This document shows, in pieces, positions 1-8,754 of a stretch of DNA of 64,000 nt (position 1 is its first letter; every line of letters starts with the position of its first letter). The notes below the pieces were generated by a model. It was not told the origin of the DNA. It saw nothing but the letters and a program-made list of their open reading frames with translations, and did not search any database. Origin of the DNA: Novisyntrophococcus fermenticellae (GTDB lineage: Bacteria; Bacillota; Clostridia; Lachnospirales; Lachnospiraceae); the NCBI RefSeq assembly GCF_018866245.1, contig NZ_CP076458.1, positions 1,178,001 to 1,242,000 of the forward strand, given 5' to 3'. Made by a program: the position numbers and the translations under genes.

Positions 1-1356
1 AACAACGGGTACATTAAAAACCTTGAAGTTTGTTCTTTCAGTAATCTTGACGGAAACTGTGGCATGTTCCAGATGGCCCTTTACAAAACAGAGGCAGGAA
101 AATACTATCTGTATGGCTGCTGCTTTGGGGGAACCCAAAACGGAGTTATGATCAGTGATGTGACAGATCCCTATGATCCTAAATTCATCAGACATTTTGA
201 ACTAGTGGATCCGAAGGAATATCCTACAACCACATCTCCAAAGCTGCAGATTGCCGATGATCTGATGATTGTGGCTATGAGCTGCGGAAGCGGCCCCGGT
301 GCGCTCGTTGATCAGTCGGGAGAGGGTGAAATTAAGTGCGAAGCAGGAATCCGAATCTACAGTTTGAAGAATGATCCGGAAAATCCGGAGTTTTTAGGCT
401 ACTGGGATTGCGGGTTGAAACACGTGTTAGGTGTACACCGCTTTATGTACAACGGAGGACGTTATGTTCATCTTTCCAGTGACTGTGAAGGCTTTGAGGG
501 GATGATTTATCGTATCATCGATATTATCGATCCTACGCATCCCGTAGAAGTAGGACGTTGGTGGAGACCTGATCAATATGCGGATGGCTATCCGGGAAGA
601 GAATTTGACCCGGGTGCGCCGCATGTACCTTCCTTTATGGATAAGGGCTGGTTACATGGACCACCATTTGTTCGTGACGGAATTGCATATATGGGTTATG
701 GCGGAGCCGGGCTTGTGATTGTGGATGTTCATGATGTAACACGTCCGAAATGCCTTGGTGAATTGAAACTGATGCCTGCTTTTTCCAGTGAACTCGCAGG
801 TGCCAGAACTCATACGGCACTTCCCCTTCCCGGACGCGACCTTGTGGTGTGTCAGAATGAAGGAGAGCGCTTCCAGTTCTTTACACCGGACAAAATTAAA
901 AGGGCACAGGCACTGAATAATCTGCATATGATTGACGTCAGTGATCCGAAGCAGCCGACATTGATTGCGGAATTCCCTTATCCGGAGGTTCCGGAAGATT
1001 TTCCTTATCAAAACTTTAATGTTGCAGGCCTTGGAGTGCCAGGTCCCTTCGGACCTCACAATATCCATGAGCCGATGGATAACAAGCCGTGGCTGGAGCA
1101 AAGAGGCGACCGTGTATACTGCTGCTATTTTTCAGCGGGGTTACGTGTCTATGATGTTTCCGATCCTTACTATATTAAGGAGCTGGCATACTTTATACCG
1201 CCCAATCCGAATAAAAAAACGGAAGAATCTTATTTTCCTGGTTTCCCGGGACCACGTCTGGCCTGCACAGAAGATGTTGTAGTGGACGACAGAGGCTATA
1301 TCATGATTGATGCTCTGGATGATGGGTTCTATATTCTGAAGATGAAAGAGCAATAA
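1..1356 (+). CDS. LVIVD-repeat beta-propeller-like protein, 5' partial
   Basis: The frame is open from base 1, so the gene starts before the window. The first internal ATG (64) is not the true start because coding continues upstream in frame. The protein carries repeated segments ending in short hydrophobic strands followed by D-V-x-D-P (ISDVTDP, VIVDVHDVTRP, MIDVSDP, VYDVSDP). This is the pattern of the LVIVD repeat family, which is thought to fold as a beta-propeller. No membrane segment or catalytic motif is seen in the visible part, and export cannot be judged without the N-terminus. It is the first visible gene of a five-gene same-strand set ending at 4984. A short hairpin (1369-1400) lies between it and the next gene. 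The substrate is unknown; a binding or enzymatic role in the pathway of the neighbouring reductase is inference. Confidence 0.75.
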   Translation, partial: NNGYIKNLEVCSFSNLDGNCGMFQMALYKTEAGKYYLYGCCFGGTQNGVMISDVTDPYDPKFIRHFELVDPKEYPTTTSPKLQIADDLMIVAMSCGSGPGALVDQSGEGEIKCEAGIRIYSLKNDPENPEFLGYWDCGLKHVLGVHRFMYNGGRYVHLSSDCEGFEGMIYRIIDIIDPTHPVEVGRWWRPDQYADGYPGREFDPGAPHVPSFMDKGWLHGPPFVRDGIAYMGYGGAGLVIVDVHDVTRPKCLGELKLMPAFSSELAGARTHTALPLPGRDLVVCQNEGERFQFFTPDKIKRAQALNNLHMIDVSDPKQPTLIAEFPYPEVPEDFPYQNFNVAGLGVPGPFGPHNIHEPMDNKPWLEQRGDRVYCCYFSAGLRVYDVSDPYYIKELAYFIPPNPNKKTEESYFPGFPGPRLACTEDVVVDDRGYIMIDALDDGFYILKMKEQ

Positions 1357-1434
1357 TAAAAATATTCAATTACCGTTCGGCCATAAAACTGGACGGTAAT
1401 GAAATAAAATACACTATTAAAAAGAGAGAAGACA

Positions 1435-2370
1435 ATGAAGATCTTAGGTATTTCTTTTGGAACGAAGAATGGAACAAATGATTCGCTCTGTATGGAGGCA
1501 TTAATGGGAGCGAAAGAAAAAGGCGGTGATGTGGAATTTATTCAGATGTCTACATTAAACATCCGTCACTGCACCGGATGCTGTGCCTGCGCAAAGACTC
1601 TTTTAAGCGGTAAAGGTAATATGTGTACAATTAAGGATGATGATTTTGAATGGCTGCTTGATAAGATGCTGGACGCAGATGGAATCATTATCAGCGATCC
1701 TATTTTTGAAGAGGGAGCCTCCGGATTATTCCACACCATTACAGACCGTTTCGGACCCAGAACAGACAGAGGAAATAATGTGATCGGAACCAAAATTGCT
1801 CAGGAAACCGGAGGAAAGATTCCGGATCCCCGTCTTTTAAAAGACAAGGTTATCTCTTACATAGGTGTGGGTGGTTCTGACTGGGGAACCAGAGTACAGT
1901 GTGAGCATGCTATGCATGCGTTAACCCCTATGTGGAAAGTGATTGATAATGCATGGTTTCCATGGGCAAAGTCTGTCCTTATGGAGGATGATAAGCTTGC
2001 AGAGGTTCATCAAATCGGGTGCAACCTGGCAGAGGCAGCAAAGGATGTAGAGAAGGCTGAATACAAGGGTGAAGAAGGTGCCTGTCCTCACTGCCACAAC
2101 AGGCTGTTCTATTTAGAGCCTGGTTCCACAAAGGCTATTTGCGGGCTGTGTGGAATTGTAGGAGAAATAACAGTAGAAGACGGAAAGACAAAGTTCAGCT
2201 TCCCGGAGGAGCAGCTAGAGCATGCGCATGATACTATGTCCGGAAAGTTCATCCACGGTAAAGATATTCAGAGAAACGAGGGGGCTTTTGCGGAAATTCG
2301 TAAGACAGATGAATTTAAGACCCGTAAGAAGAAATACACAGACTTTATCACACCAACTACAGTAAGATAA
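1435..2370 (+). CDS. Flavodoxin-fold NADPH-dependent FMN reductase family protein with C-terminal zinc ribbon
   Basis: 311 residues. The N-terminus (KILGISFGTKNGTND) is the FMN phosphate loop of the NAD(P)H-dependent FMN reductase/flavodoxin family. It is followed by the Cys-rich stretch HCTGCCACAK near residue 45, which in related proteins lies close to the flavin. Residues about 220-245 hold two CxxC pairs (CPHC and CGLC), a likely zinc ribbon. Such proteins reduce small electrophiles or pass electrons using FMN; the substrate here is unknown. It starts 78 bases after the LVIVD gene and is followed after 25 bases by a DUF1097 gene, so all are probably one transcript. The ATG follows a GAGAGAAG ribosome site. 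Family assignment is firm, function is not. Confidence 0.8.
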   Translation: MKILGISFGTKNGTNDSLCMEALMGAKEKGGDVEFIQMSTLNIRHCTGCCACAKTLLSGKGNMCTIKDDDFEWLLDKMLDADGIIISDPIFEEGASGLFHTITDRFGPRTDRGNNVIGTKIAQETGGKIPDPRLLKDKVISYIGVGGSDWGTRVQCEHAMHALTPMWKVIDNAWFPWAKSVLMEDDKLAEVHQIGCNLAEAAKDVEKAEYKGEEGACPHCHNRLFYLEPGSTKAICGLCGIVGEITVEDGKTKFSFPEEQLEHAHDTMSGKFIHGKDIQRNEGAFAEIRKTDEFKTRKKKYTDFITPTTVR

Positions 2371-2395
2371 AATTACAGTCAGAACAGGTAAATTT

Positions 2396-2923
2396 ATGCA
2401 CATTAAGAAACAAACTTTCATCCTGGCTGCGGCTATTGCGGTATTTCCGCCCTTATGGGCGGTAGCCGCACCATATCTGGGGATTAAGACAGGAGCAGTG
2501 GCTTTAATCTGTGCAGGAGTCTATGCAGCGAATGGAAATAAAAGGGAAGATGCCTTAAAAATAACAGCAGGTTTCTGGTGCGGTGATTTTTGGGCGTGTC
2601 TTGCTCTTTGGATTCTGAAGAATTTAAAGCTGGGAGAAAACGTGGGATTATTTTTAAGCCTGGCAGTTTTAGGATTTGCAGCTGTACTCATCGCCTCTGT
2701 CTTAGACAGATATATCTATCTGCCTTCCTGGCTTTGTGGCTGGGCCATTGGCTTAAGCTTGATGACGCCTGAGACTTTAAGTATGGACAAAACCATACCT
2801 TTTCAAATTGGAGTGGCCATGGCTGTGGGAGTCTGGTATGTAGGTGCGGGGGTAGATTTTTTTTGCAAACTGGTTGAAAAAAAATTACATAAAAAGGAGA
2901 ATAAAAATGGGAGTAGAATTTGA
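2396..2923 (+). CDS. DUF1097 family membrane protein
   Basis: 175 residues with about five hydrophobic helices and a WLCGWAIGLSLMTP segment, which resembles DUF1097 proteins (the E. coli YcdZ family, inner membrane, function unknown). It lies between the flavin reductase gene and the tandem-barrel gene, and its last 17 bases overlap the latter, which suggests translational coupling. The ribosome site (ACAGG) is weak. A permease or membrane accessory for the substrate of this operon is possible but unproven. Confidence 0.7.
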   Translation: MHIKKQTFILAAAIAVFPPLWAVAAPYLGIKTGAVALICAGVYAANGNKREDALKITAGFWCGDFWACLALWILKNLKLGENVGLFLSLAVLGFAAVLIASVLDRYIYLPSWLCGWAIGLSLMTPETLSMDKTIPFQIGVAMAVGVWYVGAGVDFFCKLVEKKLHKKENKNGSRI

Positions 2924-3743
2924 TCCGATGCGGAGCTTTATCTACGTAGATGTAGTAAAAGAGGAGTACAGACATAAACTGGAGCACTGGCTTTATTTTC
3001 ATCATATTCCGGAGAGCATTTCCCAGTTTGAGCCTTACTGCACGAAGTATGCATTTTATAATGCACTGCCGGTTCCTGAAGGCGGAGAAAGATTTGGAAC
3101 AGCACGTATGCAGATTACAGAACACAGCTGGCTTGTAAACATTATGGATCCGGCTCTTAAGGTAAAGGCATTTCAGGAATATATGCCGATTGAAGCTTTA
3201 AAGTGGCAGGGAACCGTGCCGGAGACGGCCGGAGATGTGCTGTTGTCAGGGGATGATGCACGTGCAACAGGGGGAAATAACGGCTGCCCGCCATTCGTAT
3301 TCGCTTTTTGCCCTATGTGGTGGGAAGAAGATATAAAAGGCACAGGACGTACGCTGGAAGAAGGCCCTAATTACCGCTGGAATTTTACACTGACTTATCC
3401 GGAAGGTGTTTCTAAAGAAGAAGGGGATAAGTGGCTGTTTGAAGAAGTGTTCCCTCACTTTGAATCGAATAACTGCTGCACCCGTATTTTGACCAGCAAG
3501 GTAAGACAGGAAATTAATAACTGTCCGATGCATAGGGTCGTAGAAATGTGGTTTACAGGTCCTACAGCCTGGCATCATCTGTCTGTGGAAACAGCAGATA
3601 AGATTAAAGCACCATCATGGGCAAAGGATGGGGATGTATTTCCATATTTAAAGTCTAATTTTGAAATAAGAGGAGCATTTGTCACAGATTATCCTACCTG
3701 TGATGCATATAGTCAATATAGAGGTTATATACCCAGAAGATAA
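2907..3743 (+). CDS. Tandem dimeric alpha/beta-barrel (EthD-like) protein of unknown function
   Basis: 278 residues from ATG 2907, chosen because AAAAGGAGA sits 6 bases before it; an upstream in-frame codon at 2874 lies inside the previous gene and lacks a site. I do not recognise a characterised family. Both halves (around residues 10-90 and 150-250) have the strand-helix-strand pattern of ferredoxin-like dimeric alpha/beta barrels. The second half (NFTLTYPEGVSKEEGDKW) resembles EthD-type domains. The protein is rich in His, Trp and Cys (MWWEED, SNNCCTR, AWHHLS), with no signal peptide and no membrane helix. Its place between a membrane protein and an MFS transporter suggests a cytosolic enzyme or ligand-binding protein of the same pathway. 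The EthD link is a suggestion from sequence feel only. Confidence 0.6.
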   Translation: MGVEFDPMRSFIYVDVVKEEYRHKLEHWLYFHHIPESISQFEPYCTKYAFYNALPVPEGGERFGTARMQITEHSWLVNIMDPALKVKAFQEYMPIEALKWQGTVPETAGDVLLSGDDARATGGNNGCPPFVFAFCPMWWEEDIKGTGRTLEEGPNYRWNFTLTYPEGVSKEEGDKWLFEEVFPHFESNNCCTRILTSKVRQEINNCPMHRVVEMWFTGPTAWHHLSVETADKIKAPSWAKDGDVFPYLKSNFEIRGAFVTDYPTCDAYSQYRGYIPRR

Positions 3744-3766
3744 GAAAGACATAGGAGAAATAATTG

Positions 3767-4984
3767 ATGAAACAAAACCGATGGTTTCATGCAGTTATGG
3801 GGGTAATTGTCCTTTTATTTGCGGGACTTATCTATGCCTGGAGTGTACTCTCCAGGCCCATAGCTGCATATTTTACGGATTGGACCAGTGCACAGCTTTC
3901 CCTGACATTTACAATTTGTATTATGTTTTTCTGTCTGGGAGGTTTTTTGGCGGGAGTCCTGTCTGATAAAGTAAATGTAAAAATAAATATGCTTGCTTCG
4001 GCTTGCCTTTTTCTGGCCGGCTTTTTTATTGCTTCAAACACGGACTCACTGCCCGGTCTTTACATAGGGTATGGCATGTTAGCTGGAATGGCATCTGGTA
4101 TTGCCTATAATTCAGTCATGGGCTCGGTGACGAAATATTTTCCGGATAAGCCGGGTCTTATATCCGGAATCTTACTTATGGGCTTTGGAATTGGAAGTTT
4201 TCTGATTGGAAAGGTCTATCAGGCATTTACAGGTGAAGGCGAAGCCTGGAGAGGATCCTTTCAGTTCATGGGAATTCTTCTCTTTGTAATTCTGCTGTTA
4301 TCCGCTTTTCTGATAAAGAGACCGGGTGCAGAAGAGATTGCGCAATTTGCAGACCCGGATGAAAAAGAGGAGACGAAACAGGAGAAGCAGGAGGAAACCT
4401 TAGAACTGAATTTTTATCAGATGATAAAGAGAAGTTCCTTCTGGCTGTATTTTATCTGGGCAGTTCTGTTGTGTGCAGCCGGACTTGCTGTGATATCACA
4501 AGCGGGCGGCATGGCAGCGGAGGTGGCACCGAAGGCTTCGGCAGGAACACTATCCACAGCTGTAGGACTGATTTCCATCTTTAATGGTGTGGGGCGTGTT
4601 CTTTTCGGGAGTATGTATGATCGAATCGGACGTAAAAAAACAATGCTCACCAATGAAATACTGTTCTGTGGCGCACTTCTGCTTATGATTCTTTCAATAA
4701 GAATTGGTAGTTTTTCGATTTTGATTGTTGGGTATTCACTGATGGGGATGGCTTATGGAGGTGTTCCCACGACAAACTCCGCTTTTGTAGGCGCCTTTTA
4801 CGGAAGGAAAAATTATAATGTGAATTTCTCAATTTTGAATATGAATCTTTTCTTTTCGTCTTTTGGAAGTACGATTGCAGGATTTCTTTATGATTCCAGC
4901 GGGTCATACTTAAGTACCCTGCTCTTTTTACTGGGTGCGGTTTTAGTGGGAATTATCCTTGCAAAATTGATAAAAAAACCTTAA
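3767..4984 (+). CDS. MFS transporter, OFA (oxalate/formate antiporter-like) family
   Basis: 405 residues, twelve hydrophobic segments with a long acidic/basic central loop (DPDEKEETKQEKQEE) between halves. The N-terminus FAGLIYAWSVLSRPI and the loop motif GSMYDRIGRKKT are typical of the OFA branch of the major facilitator superfamily, which carries small carboxylates. ATG 3767 follows TAGGAG with 9 bases; a TTG three bases earlier is a possible alternative. It is the last gene of the LVIVD/reductase operon and is closed by a strong terminator at 5041-5063. It is likely the import or export route for the compound handled by this operon, identity unknown. Confidence 0.85.
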   Translation: MKQNRWFHAVMGVIVLLFAGLIYAWSVLSRPIAAYFTDWTSAQLSLTFTICIMFFCLGGFLAGVLSDKVNVKINMLASACLFLAGFFIASNTDSLPGLYIGYGMLAGMASGIAYNSVMGSVTKYFPDKPGLISGILLMGFGIGSFLIGKVYQAFTGEGEAWRGSFQFMGILLFVILLLSAFLIKRPGAEEIAQFADPDEKEETKQEKQEETLELNFYQMIKRSSFWLYFIWAVLLCAAGLAVISQAGGMAAEVAPKASAGTLSTAVGLISIFNGVGRVLFGSMYDRIGRKKTMLTNEILFCGALLLMILSIRIGSFSILIVGYSLMGMAYGGVPTTNSAFVGAFYGRKNYNVNFSILNMNLFFSSFGSTIAGFLYDSSGSYLSTLLFLLGAVLVGIILAKLIKKP

Positions 4985-5040
4985 GCAGCAAAAAAGTGAT
5001 ATTTTGAATTTTACGGCGATACAGTTTTGAAACAAATTAA

Positions 5041-5063
5041 GGCCACCGGCTTAGCCGGTGGCC
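5041..5063. terminator. Bidirectional intrinsic terminator between MFS gene and rfbB
   Basis: A perfect 10-bp stem (GGCCACCGGC with its complement) and 3-base loop lie between two convergent genes. T-rich sequence follows on both strands, so it can end transcription from both sides. Confidence 0.85.
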
Positions 5064-5080
5064 TTGTTACAGTAATATAA

Positions 5081-6100
5081 TCAGCGATTCTCATACATGT
5101 CTGCATAATAGTTCTGATATTCACCCGAAATAATTGTTTCCCACCATTCCTTATGATCCAGATACCATTGAATCGTTTTTTTGATTCCGTCGGCAAATTT
5201 TGTTTCCGGCAGCCAACCAAGCTCCCTGTGAATCTTGGCAGGATCGATGGCGTAGCGCATGTCATGACCTTTCCGGTCCGTTACATAAGTAATCAGGCTT
5301 TCCGGTTTATCAAGTTCTCTGCAGATGATCTTAACAATATCAATATTTGTCATCTCATTATGACCACCGATATTATAAACCTCACCGACACGTCCCTTGT
5401 GAATAATCAGATCAATCGCTTTGCAATGGTCTTCCACATAGAGCCAGTCACGGACATTCTCACCTTTTCCGTATACGGGAAGTGGTTTGTCATTCAGGGC
5501 ATTGGCAATCATCAGAGGAATCAGTTTTTCCGGGAAGTGATAGGGACCGTAGTTGTTGGAGCAGCGGCTCACGGTGACAGGCAGACCGTAGGTACGGTGA
5601 TAAGCCAGTACCAGCAGGTCTGCTCCGGCTTTTGAAGAGCTGTAGGGGCTGCTTGTGTGAATCGGTGTTTCCTCGGTGAAGAAGAGATCCGGCCGATCCA
5701 GTGGTAAGTCTCCATATACTTCATCAGTGGAAACCTGATGGTATCTCTGGATTCCATATTTTCTGCAGGCATCCATCAGGACAGCGGTGCCTTTGATATT
5801 TGTATCCAGGAAAACTTCAGGATTTTCGATGGAACGGTCTACGTGGCTTTCAGCAGCGAAATTTACCACGATATCAGGATGCTCCTCTTCAAAGAGTCTG
5901 TATACAGCTTCGCGGTCTGTAATGCTTTCTTTTACAAAACGGAAATTGGGGTTATCCATAACAGGTGCCAGCGTTGACAGGTTGCCGGCATAGGTCAGAC
6001 AGTCCAGGCATACAATACGATACTCCGGATATTTCTTTAACATGTGAAAAATGAAGTTGCTTCCGATAAACCCGGCACCGCCGGTTACAATAATATTCAT
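5081..6100 (-). CDS. rfbB: dTDP-glucose 4,6-dehydratase
   Basis: 339 residues. It is a short-chain dehydrogenase/reductase of the extended type: NAD-binding TGGAGFIGSNF at the N-terminus, STDEVYG, and the catalytic YSSSKAGAD (Tyr-x3-Lys). It converts dTDP-glucose to dTDP-4-keto-6-deoxyglucose, the second step to dTDP-rhamnose and other deoxysugars for surface polysaccharide. It lies 35 bases downstream of rfbA on the same strand, so the two are one operon. AAGGAG precedes an ATG (6100) and an in-frame TTG (6103); the exact start is uncertain by one codon. rfbC and rfbD are not in this window. Confidence 0.95.
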   Translation of the reverse strand: MNIIVTGGAGFIGSNFIFHMLKKYPEYRIVCLDCLTYAGNLSTLAPVMDNPNFRFVKESITDREAVYRLFEEEHPDIVVNFAAESHVDRSIENPEVFLDTNIKGTAVLMDACRKYGIQRYHQVSTDEVYGDLPLDRPDLFFTEETPIHTSSPYSSSKAGADLLVLAYHRTYGLPVTVSRCSNNYGPYHFPEKLIPLMIANALNDKPLPVYGKGENVRDWLYVEDHCKAIDLIIHKGRVGEVYNIGGHNEMTNIDIVKIICRELDKPESLITYVTDRKGHDMRYAIDPAKIHRELGWLPETKFADGIKKTIQWYLDHKEWWETIISGEYQNYYADMYENR

Positions 6101-6135
6101 CAATCAAAATCTCCTTATAATTCAAAATAGGCACA

Positions 6136-7032
6136 TTAGTGCAGTACATCCAGAAATTTGCCGTCCAGTACATCTTTCAAGTATTTGCCATATTGGTTTT
6201 TCTTTAAAACCTCATAGACCTTTAAAACCTCGTCTTTGGTAATCCAACCGTTTAAATATGCGATTTCCTCCAGACAGGCGATTTTTCTGTGCTGGTGATC
6301 TTCCATGGTCTTTACAAAGTTTGTTGCTTCGACCAGGCTTTCATGGGTTCCGGTATCCAGCCAGGTAAATCCCTGACCCAGCATTTCCACATTCAAATCC
6401 CCATTTTCCATATAGATGCGGTTCAGGTCTGTGATTTCCAGTTCTCCACGTGGACTTGGCTTTAAATTACGGGCATATTCAACGACACGATTATCATAAA
6501 AATACAAGCCTGTAACGCAGTAATTACTTTTAGGATTTGCAGGTTTTTCTTCAATCGACAGGGCTTTTCCGTCCTCTCCGAATTCCACGATACCGAATCG
6601 CTCAGGATCGTCTACATAGTAGCCGAAGACGGTAGCTCCATTACCTGATTCTGCCGTTGAAACTGCTGCTCTCAGGCGTTTATTGAGGCCGTGTCCGGCG
6701 AAGATGTTATCGCCCAATACCATCGCTACAGAGTCTTTCCCGATAAATTCCTCGCCGATGATAAAGGCCTGTGCCAGACCATCCGGACTTGGCTGTACTT
6801 CGTAGGAAAGATTTACGCCAAACGGATGCCCATCTCCCAGAAGTTCTCGAAAACGCGGCGTATCCTGTGGTGTGGATATAATCAGAATATCCCGGATGCC
6901 GGCATTCATGAGTACAGACATCGGATAGTAAATCATCGGCTTATCATAGATTGGAAGTAACTGTTTTGAGGTTACCATGGTGAGCGGATAGAGACGTGTA
7001 CCCGATCCACCGGCTAATATAATCCCCTTCAT
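6136..7032 (-). CDS. rfbA: Glucose-1-phosphate thymidylyltransferase
   Basis: 298 residues, full length for the family. The N-terminus [18 protein letters not shown] is the nucleotidyltransferase signature, followed by [15 protein letters not shown] and, further on, [11 protein letters not shown] with the metal-binding Asp. It makes dTDP-glucose from dTTP and glucose 1-phosphate, the first step of the dTDP-sugar route. It precedes rfbB in a two-gene operon. The start follows an AAAGGAG-type site. No strong promoter was found between it and the terminator of the upstream gene. Confidence 0.96.
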   Translation of the reverse strand: MKGIILAGGSGTRLYPLTMVTSKQLLPIYDKPMIYYPMSVLMNAGIRDILIISTPQDTPRFRELLGDGHPFGVNLSYEVQPSPDGLAQAFIIGEEFIGKDSVAMVLGDNIFAGHGLNKRLRAAVSTAESGNGATVFGYYVDDPERFGIVEFGEDGKALSIEEKPANPKSNYCVTGLYFYDNRVVEYARNLKPSPRGELEITDLNRIYMENGDLNVEMLGQGFTWLDTGTHESLVEATNFVKTMEDHQHRKIACLEEIAYLNGWITKDEVLKVYEVLKKNQYGKYLKDVLDGKFLDVLH

Positions 7033-7081
7033 ATAATTCTCCTTTTTTGTAACTTATCCTTTGCAACTATAGACATTATAA

Positions 7082-7102
7082 AAGGTGACCCTAGGTCACC
7101 TT
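7082..7102 (-). terminator. Intrinsic terminator of the MerR-methyltransferase gene
   Basis: A 9-bp stem (AAGGTGACC with GGTCACCTT) has a 3-base loop, with a run of four T on the minus strand after the stem. It lies 20 bases past the stop codon of the MerR-type gene. Confidence 0.75.
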
Positions 7103-7121
7103 CAAGTGTTTTAAGAAAAAA

Positions 7122-8306
7122 TTAAGAAACTTTACACAGAAATATGCCCGCATCCTTGGTTATATGAAATCCATACCTTGTTTTTTTCTTTACAAAGGAT
7201 AGAAATTCCATATAACGATCCAGGATATACTGATTCTGGTTGCCGTGGCAGGAGAGAATATAGGAAATTAACGGTTCCGGTTCCGGGATGAGAAGAGAAT
7301 CCTCATACGGTTTCCACGTTACCTGGGAGAAACAGGGTTTGAGGATAGCCATTCCATTTTCACGGCCAAAAATCTCGTATAATTTATCTGCTGAAAGGAC
7401 AATCCGTTCATCAAATTCCTGTACCAGATCACTTACCTCCTTCATATGGTTACGGCCATAGGTACTGCATAGGAACATTCCGTCAGGTTTCAGTACACGC
7501 CTGACCTCTGTGCAGACCTGCTTTATATCTTCACAGTAGAATAGTACGTGATTGGCAATCACCAGATCAAAAGATTCATTTTTAAAAGGAATGTTGTGAC
7601 AATCAAATACTTTAAATGTAAAATTCACATCGTTGGCGTTTAGTGCACGGCGGGTATCACGCAGCATTCCTTCCGATATATCCGAAAGTGTTATATGGAG
7701 GTCTTTTGGCAGGCGGGAGAGATTACTTGTCCAAAGGGTTCCATCTCCGCAGCCTATCTCGAGAATTCTCATTCCCGGATGAATCTGACACTGTTCATAG
7801 ATCCACGGAAACCAACCTTGCGGATTCTGGGAAAAAAGGCTGTGCAGATTGATTCTGGCAGAAATATTGGAAGCATTCTGATACTGGTTTTTAAAACTTT
7901 TTTCCATGTTCGTCAGATGAATCAGATTTAACATCTGGTTCCAATCCACGGCATGTTCTGTCTGAATAGCAGCGGTGGTGTCCTGGATGGCTTTTTCTAC
8001 TAGCTGCATCTGCTCAATGCGGTCCTGGACAAGTTTCAGCTGGATATTCAAAGAGTTGATCATAAAGTGATAATCGGAATCCGTAATGGTCATGTTTCGT
8101 ATATCATCCAGAGAGAAACCAAGGTACTTCAATAGAAGAATTTGCTGAAGGCGTGCAAAATCCTCGTCAGAGTAAAAGCGTGCACCTGACTCCAAGACCA
8201 GCGATGGTTTTAAGATATTCTGTTTGTCATAATAACGGATGGTCCGCAGCGTTACATGTGCCATGCGGGCGAATTCACCGGATGAATAGTAACCTGGCTT
8301 TTTCAT
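7122..8306 (-). CDS. MerR-family regulator fused to a SAM-dependent methyltransferase
   Basis: 394 residues. Residues 1-75 form a MerR winged helix (SSGEFARMAHVTLRTIRYYD, then YLGFSLDDIRNM), followed by the usual dimerisation coiled coil to about 130. Instead of a short ligand domain the protein continues with a class I methyltransferase domain: motif I ILEIGCGDGTLW near residue 180, then FDLVIANHVLFY and LKPDGMFLCSTYGR. The likely role is a regulator that senses or acts through S-adenosylmethionine or a methyl acceptor; the ligand is unknown. A perfect inverted repeat (8325-8339) just upstream of the start is a candidate autoregulatory operator. The gene is monocistronic, with terminator 7082-7102. 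The neighbouring rfb genes have no evident link. Confidence 0.88.
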   Translation of the reverse strand: MKKPGYYSSGEFARMAHVTLRTIRYYDKQNILKPSLVLESGARFYSDEDFARLQQILLLKYLGFSLDDIRNMTITDSDYHFMINSLNIQLKLVQDRIEQMQLVEKAIQDTTAAIQTEHAVDWNQMLNLIHLTNMEKSFKNQYQNASNISARINLHSLFSQNPQGWFPWIYEQCQIHPGMRILEIGCGDGTLWTSNLSRLPKDLHITLSDISEGMLRDTRRALNANDVNFTFKVFDCHNIPFKNESFDLVIANHVLFYCEDIKQVCTEVRRVLKPDGMFLCSTYGRNHMKEVSDLVQEFDERIVLSADKLYEIFGRENGMAILKPCFSQVTWKPYEDSLLIPEPEPLISYILSCHGNQNQYILDRYMEFLSFVKKKTRYGFHITKDAGIFLCKVS

Positions 8307-8324
8307 ATGAATAGATACACTCCC

Positions 8325-8339
8325 GATACTTAAAGTATC
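8325..8339 (-). promoter_or_regulatory. Candidate operator of the MerR-methyltransferase gene
   Basis: GATACTT-A-AAGTATC is a perfect 7-bp inverted repeat, 19 bases before the start codon. MerR proteins bind dyads within or beside their own promoters. Position and symmetry are seen; binding is inference. Confidence 0.5.
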
Positions 8340-8407
8340 TCTATTCTATCACAACTCCGTGAGTTTTGCCACTCCGGAGCAGTAAACATATTCAGGTAAT
8401 CCGATTC

Positions 8408-8554
8408 TTATAAGGAACGACCATTGTATTTTTTTATAAAATCTTCCTGCTGAAGATCATCTGCCGCCCTGTCATATGCAGTAGTTACATGAATCACAGC
8501 AAAAAGCGGAAGTAAGATAATTGACAGCAGCAAAAATAAGCCAATCAGTAACAT
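8408..8554 (-). CDS. Small membrane peptide, 48 aa
   Basis: The frame starts at ATG 8554, 6 bases after AGGAGGT, one of the best ribosome sites in the window, and stops at 8408. It encodes about 20 hydrophobic residues (MLLIGLFLLLSIILLPLFAV) followed by a polar, charged tail (YDRAADDLQQEDFIKKY). This predicts one membrane helix with a short soluble end. I do not recognise it. It is transcribed towards the MerR-methyltransferase gene and lies downstream of argG, separated from argG by a hairpin at 8714-8747. No homologue or function can be claimed; the ribosome site and the protein-like composition make it more than a chance frame. Confidence 0.6.
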   Translation of the reverse strand: MLLIGLFLLLSIILLPLFAVIHVTTAYDRAADDLQQEDFIKKYNGRSL

Positions 8555-8713
8555 AGAAGTACCTCCTGATAAAAGTAACAGATGTTATAAGTATATTCTA
8601 ATAGTTTGTCCGAAAAGTGGGTAAGTATAGATTTATTTGTGAAACGTTCTTTATAGAAGTAATATGTAGATAAGAAATGATATATGAATGTTTTTTGAAA
8701 TATGTATAATTCA

Positions 8714-8747
8714 GGGACAGCGCACGAACAACTACGTGCGCTGTCCC
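8714..8747 (-). terminator. Hairpin terminator after argG
   Basis: A perfect 13-bp stem (GGGACAGCGCACG and complement) with an 8-base loop starts 8 bases after the argG stop. No clear T run follows, so it may act as a transcript-end stabiliser as much as a terminator. Confidence 0.6.
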
Positions 8748-8754
8748 GCCTCAA

